Assembly (NCBI GenBank): GCA_016858145.1
Contig: JAEHOE010000071.1
Location: 186,001 to 250,000 of the forward strand
DNA from: Edaphochlamys debaryana
Lineage: Eukaryota > Chlorophyta > Chlorophyceae > Chlamydomonadales
Direction of reading: 5' to 3'
DNA length: 64,000 bases
Below the pieces are notes generated by a model. The model searched no databases. It was not told the DNA's origin and saw nothing but the letters and a program-made list of their open reading frames with translations. The translations under genes were made by a program, and so were the position numbers. How positions within the stretch are numbered: position 1 is the stretch's first letter; each line of letters starts with the position of its first letter. This document shows positions 56,124 to 64,000 of the stretch, one piece after another.

Positions 56124-58961
56124 ACCCACACACCTGAACCGCGCCTCCTCCTCCGTGGGGAGGTAGGGCGAGGGCGCTATGGGCGTGCCCCGCCACACCA
56201 CCTTGGGCGATATGGTGCCCACGTCTATGAACTGCTGCCAGTCCTTGCTGCTCTGCGGAGGGAGGGGGGAGGGGCGGGATGCAGGTAAGCGCCGAAAACG
56301 TTTCAGCCGTGATTGAGGGGGCCCTTACTGCCAGTCCTGGGGTGGTGCTCTGGGGGAGGGGCAGGAGGGAGCGTGTTGCATTGCACGGCACGGCACGGCA
56401 CGGCACGGCACGGCGCGGCACAGCGGTCGCCTGGCTCCTGCCCTCGCAGCAAAGCAACGGCCCCCACCAGCCCCAGTCAGCACTTTTAGCCAGCCCTGAC
56501 AGCCCAGACCGGCGCACCTGCGCCTTGTACACAAGGTAGTACCGCCTGCGGGGTACGGCAAGGGACGGACAGCGCCATGGCATGTATAAGCAAGTCGGGG
56601 CAACTGCATGCGACGCGGGCCCACCAGAGCCCAAGGGAGCCCAGGGCAGGCCCAAGGCCCCAAGGCCCCGCTCACGAGCAGTGGTCCCGGGCGTATGCGA
56701 AGCGCCGCGAGTGGCAGTAGTTGTGCCCCCGGAACACGGCTCGGTCGATCTTCTCGCCCCAGGGGAAGTTGTAGAGCGTCCAGTTGGCCAGGCCGTCGGG
56801 CATCATGGGCACAAGGATGTCGCCGTCCCTGCAGGGAAGGGTGGGGGGGAGGGTGGGGAGTGGGGATCTGGTTCGGAAGGTGAGGAAGTGCATTGTGTCA
56901 GGACGTGGTCCGGTCACTTTACGGCCTGGGCGCAGCATGAGGGATGCAGGGGCCTAGCCGGACCGCTTATGATCCCAGTTTGGTACAGTCAGGCGGTCAC
57001 GGCCCTTCAGGACTCCGTTAGCTGCGCGGGTGGACAAAGGGCGGTGGAGCCAACCCTGCATGCGCACCCCCCTTCGACCCCCCCCCCCCCCCCACCGCCT
57101 CACTTGCCGCCGTGCCCCCAGGCCTTGATGTAGCTCAGGGGGGGCACCGGGCAGCCCTCCTTGGCCAGGGAGAGCCCGTGGCTGTATCGGGCGGGGAGCG
57201 GTTGGAAGAGGGAAGAGCGGGGTGGGTGGGGGTGTCAGGGGGACCACCGCGTCGGCATTTTGGTCTGAGCACAGCGAGGCCCGGTCGCCCCACTCGCCCT
57301 CGACCCCTCCCTGCCCTTGCCTGCGCGCAAGCTCAACGCCCCTGTCGCGAGGCCCCCCTCCCCGTCCCCTCTCCGCTGCCCCCTCGCTGCTCCCTCTCTG
57401 CTGCCCCCTCCGCTGCACCCTCTCCGCTGCCCCCTCCCGCTGCACCCTCCCGCTGCCCCCTCCCGTTGCCCCCTCTCCCTGCCCCTCCCTCGTCTCATTC
57501 CCCGCTCACGTCACTTTGCGGCTGCACAGGCTGCCGTCCGCCACGTTCAGGACGAAGGCCACCTGGGGCCAGGCGGAGGGGTCCGCCTCCACCCACTCCC
57601 GCAGGGCTGCGTGCGGGGAGGCAGAAGGCGCGGGCAGGGGGGGTCAGCGGAGGAGAGAATGCCGGGGGTGCAACCGGAAGGCGCGGGCTCGCGCGGGGCA
57701 TTGGCGGGACCCAGTCAGCGACAGGGCCACCCCGGAGGAGGCAGCGGGGCGCGAGCCATGACTCATGAGCGCAGATGGACCGCCTGGGACCTGGCCCCCG
57801 ACTGGGACCCCGCCTTGCCTTCAGGGCCCACCCAGTGGCCTGCACCGGTGCGGTCCCATGTGGGCCCCACCTGGTCTCCGACTGGGCCTACTCCCGCCTC
57901 AGCTTCCGCTGTGAGGCCGACATGACCTCGTGTGGGCCCCATATGGTCCCCGCCTGGTCCCCGCCTGGTCCCGCCTGGTCCGGCCTGGGCCCCACCTGTC
58001 AGCGCCAGCTCCATTAGGTTCTGGCACTTGCCGGGGCAGGGGTAGTTGGTGACCTGGTCCTTCTGCGAGAGCAAAGTGTTGAGGGGCACCAACCGCAAGT
58101 TACGGTATGTCGCCCGCATACGCCTTACTGCCCCCTCAATCCGTGCCCGCGTCCCCCACCGCTCCAGGGGGAAGAGCAGGCGCCCCTCCCTGGCCCTACA
58201 GCACCACCTCTGAAGGGAAGCACGGCGTCCCCTCCCCCCTGCACCCAGGGGCACACGCCCCCAGGCGGAACGCCAGGCGCCCCTCCCTGCCCCTCGCATA
58301 AGCCGCTTCTCCTCAGTCCCCAGCCCCCCTTTGCAAGGCCCTTCACAGCCCTTGGCAACCCACCTCCAGCGGGAACACCAGCCGCCCCTCCCTTATGACC
58401 ACCAGCTTCTTGGTCCCCGTGTCCTTGGTCACGGCCCGGGCCCACTTGAGCAGCGCCTCCATGGCCAGAAGCCCCTCCCGCTCCGCGCGCTCCCGCCATA
58501 TGATCAGGTCCGCACTGAGGTTGTCCTCGTACAGCTGGGACAGGTCTGCAAACGTGGTGGGTTGTGAGGGAGGAGTGGTTTGCGGCGAAGGTGGAACGGC
58601 AAAAGGGGAGGGAAGGGCGTCGGTTGGGTACAGTGGTAGGGGGGTGGCGAGGGGAAGGCGCAGGTTGAGGTGGGGTCGGTCCCCTTTGACCGGGGGCCCC
58701 GCCCGGACTAGCCCACGCACCGCTCTCGCCGATGGGCACAGCCTTGGTGGGGGACCTGGCCTTCTGCACCGGCCTGCTCCAGTTGTGGGTCGGGTAGGTC
58801 TCCCTCAGCGCTGCAAGGTAGTGCTTTGGGGGTCCCTGCTCGGGTCCCTGCTCGGCCTCTGCGGCTTCCTCGTGGGAAGCGGCGACGGCCATGACGGCCA
58901 CGAGCATGCCGAGGATCCCCAGGCGCCGCGGCACCGCCATGCTGGCGACGCTGAGCGGCAT
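54239..58961 (-). CDS. GT90/CAP10-type glycosyltransferase (secretory pathway)
   Basis: Thirteen phase-consistent exons (58721-58961, 58364-58545, 57996-58062, 57510-57606, 57104-57181, 56676-56828, 56518-56545, 56134-56252, 55669-55750, 55334-55453, 55095-55130, 54851-54964, 54239-54265) give 447 residues. The N-terminus has a signal peptide (RRLGILGMLVAVMAVAAS). The core matches the CAP10/GT90 (Rumi/POGLUT-like) pattern: WGEKIDRAVFRGHNYC, PKVVWRGTPIAPSPYL, YTLALDGITASSRLAKLL, NSVVIKQ and SPWIEWYYRSLYPQVHYIPF. These carry the conserved W-RG, DG-x-x-(A/C)S-R and K-Q positions of the family. Known members transfer glucose or xylose from UDP-sugars to proteins or polysaccharides in the ER/Golgi. 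The donor sugar and acceptor are not readable. The last exon adds only KPPHLPPE; this ending rests on phase and a strong acceptor. The gene diverges from the OAS-like gene. Confidence 0.88.
56095..56124. repeat. Poly-C tract in an intron of the GT90 gene
   Basis: About 30 cytosines adjoining CCACACAC and the donor of the exon at 56134-56252 (minus strand). A (CACGG)n run of about seven units lies at 56376-56410 in the neighbouring intron. Confidence 0.9.
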
Positions 58962-60036
58962 AGCCCGTGCGTGTCGGATTTACAGGGCCGTGCAGAGAAG
59001 GGTCTACCGCTGGCTCCAGCCGATGAAAGACCAAGCGTCCATTGGCCGTTGGGTGCCGGGCGGCGGGGCGACGTCGGTCAGAGGCGGGGGCACGCGGGTT
59101 GCGGCCCCCACGGCCAGCGCGGTCATTACCCTCGCTGACGCCTATGGAGCGCGCAGATGGCTCGCGCCAGTCCTAAGTCTAAGACGAAGCCAGGAGGAGA
59201 GCGAGCAGCGCGGAGGCGACTCGCCCGCCAGCCGAATTCGTGCACCGCTACGTGCCTAGAGTTGGCAGTTCGCCACAAGTCGCTGCGAGTCGTCAAGGCG
59301 AGGACTACGGTGTTCTATCGGGATGAGCGGTAGGCGGGCCTCTGTCGGCTTGCAGTTCAAGTTTGACGCGCGTCGAGCGGCGTTCAGCTGGAACAATATC
59401 GCTGTCGTTGCTTTGAAAAGTTCTGCGAAATAGCTGGGGGCGTATACTGCGTGAAATCGAAATGGGGCTGCAAGCGCGGTATCGACCGAGCAAGGCCCGG
59501 CCGGCTCCTGTCGCTGCAAACAAAAGTAGATGCATAGAAAGTCTGACGCAGTGCAAAGGACAGCCAAGTGCAAACCGGCTGTGCAACACCCGCCAACGTG
59601 TCTTACCCACCACGTCTTCGTCCCCCTCTTCCCCTGTGCTGCATTTCCTCTTCTACGTTGAGCATATGACGCCCCACTTGCGTGCGGACACTCGTTGATC
59701 CCCACAACTTAGCGACCGACCCCGCACCCATTAAATCGGTGTGCGCAACGACACTTGATGGTCGTGCATAGCGCCCGACTGTGCCGGGCGGCCACAGCGC
59801 ACCGTCAAGTGGCCAACAGACGCGGACCCTTCTCCGCCTGACCCCCGACCCCCGACCATCCCCACCGCCGACTCCTCGCTCCGAAGGGGCAGTCAGCATC
59901 GCGGCCAGGTACCGTTGACCGCCTACCCTCCTGCTAGGCGACTGGTTCCCCGGGCCGTGCCCTTGCGCACTCGCTTGCCTGGCACCCCTGTTCTTAACCC
60001 TCCTGCTGTTGCAGGCCACCAGGGTCCGCCGCCGAC
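58962..60036. promoter_or_regulatory. Upstream region shared by the GT90 and OAS-like genes
   Basis: About 1.1 kb between divergent start codons. No frame was supported. TTGCAG just upstream of 60037 could be an acceptor, so an upstream exon of the OAS-like gene is possible. No known regulatory motif was identified. Confidence 0.4.
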
Positions 60037-62528
60037 ATGCTTCAGGGCCGCTGCATGCAGCCGCAGCGGCCCGTGTGGCCCCGGGCGGCCCCAGCTGCTC
60101 CCCTGCTCCAGCGGCCCCGGGCACCCCAGCGGATACCGGCACTATCCGTGCTGGGCTCTGCCGGCGGGCAGGGGCAGAGCGAGGCCACAGGCGCTGCTCA
60201 CTCAAAGGGCTTCGGAGAGGCCAAGGCAGCGGCGAAGCCTGCGGACGTGCCACGAGCCAAGGCCAGGGGCTTCGGCAAGCCTAAGGGTGTGGCCAAGGCC
60301 GCTGAGGAGACGTTTGAGGAGCTGGAGGAGTATGCGCTCAACCAAATGCTGATGGTCAAGTTCTCTGGCGTACTAGAGGCAAGATCCCTGGTCGGGAAAG
60401 CAATGCTGCATTTGACCATGACCTGGCTTGCTTGACTGACAGGCGTCCCACGGCTGGTGCGTGCACGCAGGATGAGGATATCACCTTCCAGGGGCCCACG
60501 AGGGGGACGTTTGCGTGGGCCGTGGCAGATACCGTCGTGGCTCAGCTTACGGCCTCCACAGTTGAGATGGAGGAAACGAGAGGAGCACTTCAGCGGATAT
60601 TCAAACTCATCGACAAGACGAAGCTCCAGGTAGACATGACGCGCAGGCGGTTGCGGTCCAGCTGTCCCATGTATTCACCCTTCCTCAGTTGCCCCCACGC
60701 AGGCAACACACATGTACTTTGGCGGCAGCTGCGGGCGTGGCACGCTGGTCGCCGGTTGCCATGACGTGGGTGAGTCGAGGGTCGGGCAGCAGTCTGGGGT
60801 TGTCTGGGTATGGGATCCACCGGGGCCTCGGGTCTGGGATTTGGGCCCCCTGTACGACCGCAAAGGTTGTGCCCCTCCCTTGCCCACCCCAGACCTTATT
60901 GTGTGTGTGCGAGGGATCAAGAACCGGCGGCTCGCTTACGAGGACTGGCACAAGGACCCTAGCGTCGGGCGGGAGATACGGCAGATGGTGTGTATGTGCG
61001 TGTTCGCATGCTATAGGCGCTATCCCGCATGGCGCTCGCGTTACTCTCGAATGTCCGCCCCCGCCTGTGCACCTTACCTCCCTCAGGCTAAGGAGGCGCT
61101 TCTGAGAAAGGCCAAGGCCTGGGACATACGGATTTCCCCCCACGAGCAGTACCGCTACGCTATGCGGGCGAGTTCGTACCTGGCCACATGCCACTGCCGT
61201 AGCCCACCTGCCGTAGCCCTGTACACAGAGGCGGTACGTGTGCGATCATGCCGTGTTCGTCCCCACCCCCCGTCGCACAGGTGACGGTGGGCAGGGTCAA
61301 GATCGACCTCCTGCTACTGCCAGACGTGGTGCCGGAAGAGATCAGACCTGACGTCACGGCAGTGCCCGGAAAGCGCTTGAACCGCATTGACCCGCGGGTC
61401 AACATGATGATACGCGCCCAGCACGATGTGCTCATGGGCCCCGTGTACGCCGACCCCAAGGCCTCTCGATACAGCATTCTGCGGGAGCGGGCCAACTCGG
61501 CCGCGCTGACGGAGGTGGTGCGATCCCAGCCTCAGGAGATGCGGGCCGTGGCGCGTGCCGTCAAGGTAAGCCGCCCTCGGCGGTGGCGCGGCTGCTTGGT
61601 CCAGCAGCGGTTTCCTAGTGCTGGTTTGCCACCCTCGGTATACCCGTGCTCTCCACCTCTGCAGGCCTGGCGCAACAGCCTGGAGGTGGGCCTGGTCCCC
61701 GAGTGCGGCATCGGCAGCAGCACGCTGGAGATCCTGACGCTGGCGGCGCACCAACGCTTGGTGGCACAAGGGCACGAGCCCAAGTGCGTGGGTTCGCCAA
61801 GTGCCTTCGCCCGGCCCAGCCTGTCCTCTACCCCACAGCGGCCACACTTACCCCGTCGAGGTCCTGAAACAGCTCCTCCGTGCCCTTCGACCTTGCGCGT
61901 GCAGGGGCAACGTCTATGTTGTGGAGCTTCTCATTGCGTCCCTCCGGCTGCTGGCTGCGGCGGTGGAGGGGCGGGAGGTGGTCACGGTGGACGCGGGGGA
62001 GTGGGGCCCCGGGTGCCGCCGGGAGGAGCTGGTGGAGCGGTACGGGCACTGCTGGGAGGACGACCCCGTACGGATCATCCACCCGATCGACCCCACCTGC
62101 AACATGGCCAGGCTGAGCAAGGGCGAGAGGTGTGCCGTACGAGGGAGTGTGAGCAGCCCCATGCACGCCGTAGCGGGGACCCGGGACCCGGGCCGTGACA
62201 CGCTCTCGTGAACCCGCCTTTTCCCGTGCTTCATTCGTTCCCTCAGCCCCGCAACCGGGCCGACAAGCCGGAGCCCAAGTGGGGGCCCGTGGCGGCGGAG
62301 GCGAGGTACCTGGCGCAACTGCTGGAGACGGGCACCCTGGTGCAGGTGCTGAGGGCGCTGCTACCAGCGGTGGAGATCTCGCACGAGGGCGTGCTAGCCG
62401 CCCAGCGGCAGGCGATGGGGCTTCCGCCGTCAGCTCCGGGGGATCGGCCCAGGCTGTCACCGCTTAGAGTGCTACGGGCGCTTATTAGCACACTGACGAC
62501 GCGGGGTCAGAGGGCTGCACCCGAGTAG
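60037..62528 (+). CDS. OAS-like (2'-5'-oligoadenylate synthetase type) nucleotidyltransferase
   Basis: Nine phase-consistent exons (60037-60369, 60471-60629, 60703-60769, 60893-60987, 61087-61233, 61281-61565, 61665-61783, 61905-62148, 62247-62528) give about 576 residues. Residues 1-110 are Arg/Ala/Pro/Gln-rich with a KGFGEAK...RGFGKPKG repeat, like an organelle transit peptide or disordered tail. The nucleotidyltransferase core starts at about 168: YFGGSCGRGTLVAGCHDV + DLIVCVRG, i.e. GGS-x-G-x-GT followed by D-x-D. A third acidic position is VGRVKIDLLLLPD. The C-terminal half matches OAS landmarks: VKAWRNSL, GSSTLEILTLAAH (OAS: YALELLTVYAW), DPVRIIHPIDPTCNM (OAS: RPVILDPADPTGN) and KWGPVAAEARYLAQLL (OAS: W-x-x-LA-EA). 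Animal OAS makes 2'-5' oligoadenylate on binding double-stranded RNA; the alga's product and trigger are unknown. The ends of exons 1 and 8 are the least certain. TGTAA at 63125-63129. Confidence 0.82.
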
Positions 62529-63819
62529 CCGGCGGGAAGGGAAGCGAGCTGCTCTGGGACCGGGATAGGGGTTAAGTTGTCAGGTCAGGATCGTTGGACG
62601 CGAGCGATGATACCCGGGCAACAGCGAGCGATGATACCCGGGATAGTGATGCGAGCAGACCTGAGCATGGTTGGCGTAAGCAGGGCTGTACGATAATTGA
62701 GTGGACGGAGGGGAAGTAACGTGTGGTACCGCAGGGTGTGCGACGGGCACTTCTGGTTTATTTACTGATATGCACTGTGGACATGGGTCTATTGGGTCAG
62801 CCGAAGGCAATGCTGAGGGATTATGAATGGCAGTCCGGCCTGTCGCACTCTGGGGGGGACGGATACATGGGCCCGAGCAAGCGGCCCTGGCCACTGCACT
62901 GAGGGGGCCATACCGTGGCCTGAACCAGATGGGCGGGTCATGGGGATGGACGCGGTGTGCGTTCGCCTGGGCGGGCCGCGGTCGTGAGGGCAACCCGCAG
63001 CAGAGAGAAGGGCCTTCCCCACGGCCCGCACCACCGTCAACTGCTGTGGCATTGGGCATGTGCATGCAGCATGCCCCGAGTCGACTTGAGCATTTGTCTT
63101 CTGGGGGCGAGCGAAGGGGAGGTGTGTAAGGTGTGGGCCTAGCTGTTGTTACACGGACAAGGGCATCAGCCGTGAACTCCCATACGGGCCGTGGGCGAAG
63201 GGACATGTGCAAGCAAGGGACAGATGCATGCTGTCGAGTAGTGGTGTGGTCACCCATGGTGGCGGGTCTGGTTCATCGATCAGCATACACGCCTTTCCCC
63301 CTCAGGGGTCTGTGAAAGCCACCTTAGCCACCTGCCCGCACGCATGACTCTTGACCGTCAAGTTGGCCTCAAACACCTGGAAATCTGGAATTGCCGACAC
63401 TGCACATAGGTTGGACCTTTAGGGTTCCCACGTTAACACAGGTGCTGTCACGTGTCGCTTGAATCCCAACTGGTCCCCACCGCGGGAGCGGCCATCCGAA
63501 AGCCATCTCCCGCTATCACTCTCGAACCGTTGGGCTCGCGCCGAACACCTCAAACCACGTCACAGGGTCTGCCCCGCGCGCCCCTTTGGGGCCCCTACCG
63601 ACGACGTACTAACGCGTCCACATCTCACGTGAATCCCATCTGGCCCCGATCACGTGAACAGCCATCCGCGGAACAGCCAGCGGCCCGCATCGCCAGTGCA
63701 TGTCCAGAGAGTGCACGCACGTAATGATAATTTCGGCTTGCCAATTAATGAGGCGTACTTCAGCAAGCCCCTGCCCCCTGCCCCCTGCAGCGTGTGCCCA
63801 GGCACAGCTGATGTAATGC
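62529..63819. other. 3' flank of the OAS-like gene
   Basis: TGTAA at 63125-63129 is the probable poly(A) signal of the OAS-like gene. GATACCCGGG occurs twice near 62607-62642 in a short direct repeat (GCGAGCGATGATACCCGG). No coding frame is supported. Confidence 0.45.
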
Positions 63820-64000
63820 TCAAACGCACGAGCCGTGCGGTTCCACGTCAAGCGACGCCGTACCGCCACGCATCGCCAGCATGGGCGCCGTCTGCGCCTG
63901 CGCCTGGATCTGGATCTCGATCTGCGTCTGGATCTGTTCTGGATCCACGGATCCGCTGATCATGGCCTCTAGCGCCGCCACCACCTCGGCGGCGGCGCAG
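63820..64000 (-). CDS. Probable C-terminal end of a gene running off the window
   Basis: On the minus strand the last 181 bases read open to a stop at 63820-63822. The translation EVVAALEAMISGSVDPEQIQ continues as a Gln/Ile-rich stretch built from CAGATC-like hexamers and ends DVEPHGSCV. The composition is protein-like and helical, but only the end is visible, so no family is assigned. Confidence 0.4.
   Translation of the reverse strand, partial: CAAAEVVAALEAMISGSVDPEQIQTQIEIQIQAQAQTAPMLAMRGGTASLDVEPHGSCV

Noticed and set aside
60037..62528. Poly(A) polymerase or CCA-adding enzyme
   Set aside because: The GGS-x-G-x-GT loop would allow either, but the C-terminal DPxDPTxN and LEILTLAAH landmarks fit OAS. 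The alternative should still be tested by profile search.

Overview
The window looks like nuclear DNA of a green alga close to Chlamydomonas/Volvox. The evidence is very high GC, genes broken into many short exons with GTGAGT/GTGCGT-type donors and C-rich acceptors, TGTAA poly(A) signals several hundred bases past stop codons, a proline-rich wall-type glycoprotein and a MYND-finger protein. No tRNA, rRNA, CRISPR array or bacterial-style operon was seen. All gene models were spliced by eye; reading phase was checked exon by exon for the genes where exon coordinates are given.

Layout: 1085-4941 (-) secreted hydroxyproline-rich glycoprotein; 6147-7953 (+) SAP + S1 RNA-binding protein, probably organellar; 9995-12127 (-) ESCRT-III subunit CHMP1; 12695-15103 (+) unrecognised 247-residue protein; 16608-17878 (-) decayed OAS-like pseudogene; 17935-21725 (-) a complete-ended, recently inserted but coding-defective Copia LTR retrotransposon; 22389-25516 (-) carbohydrate sulfotransferase; 27230-38877 (-) very large many-exon gene with an N-myristoylation-type start and two C-terminal universal-stress-protein-like modules; 39471-47688 (+) Sen1/UPF1-like helicase; 49355-52363 (+) MYND protein; 53246-53626 (+) orphan ORF; 54239-58961 (-) GT90/CAP10-type glycosyltransferase; 60037-62528 (+) an intact nucleotidyltransferase of the 2'-5'-oligoadenylate synthetase (OAS) type; 63820-64000 (-) probable 3' end of another gene.

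The genes are independent eukaryotic units rather than a pathway. Three pairs are divergent and may share promoter regions (CHMP1/unknown, USP-like/helicase, GT90/OAS-like). The glycoprotein, sulfotransferase and GT90 enzyme could all serve the extracellular matrix, but nothing shows that they act together.

The most notable content is the algal OAS-like enzyme, which carries the GGS-G-GT...DxD nucleotidyltransferase core, a third acidic position and OAS-like C-terminal landmarks. A dead relative lies about 42 kb away beside a fresh Copia insertion. A second theme is that introns repeatedly contain nearby copies of the exon-intron junctions that border them, giving decoy splice sites in at least four genes.
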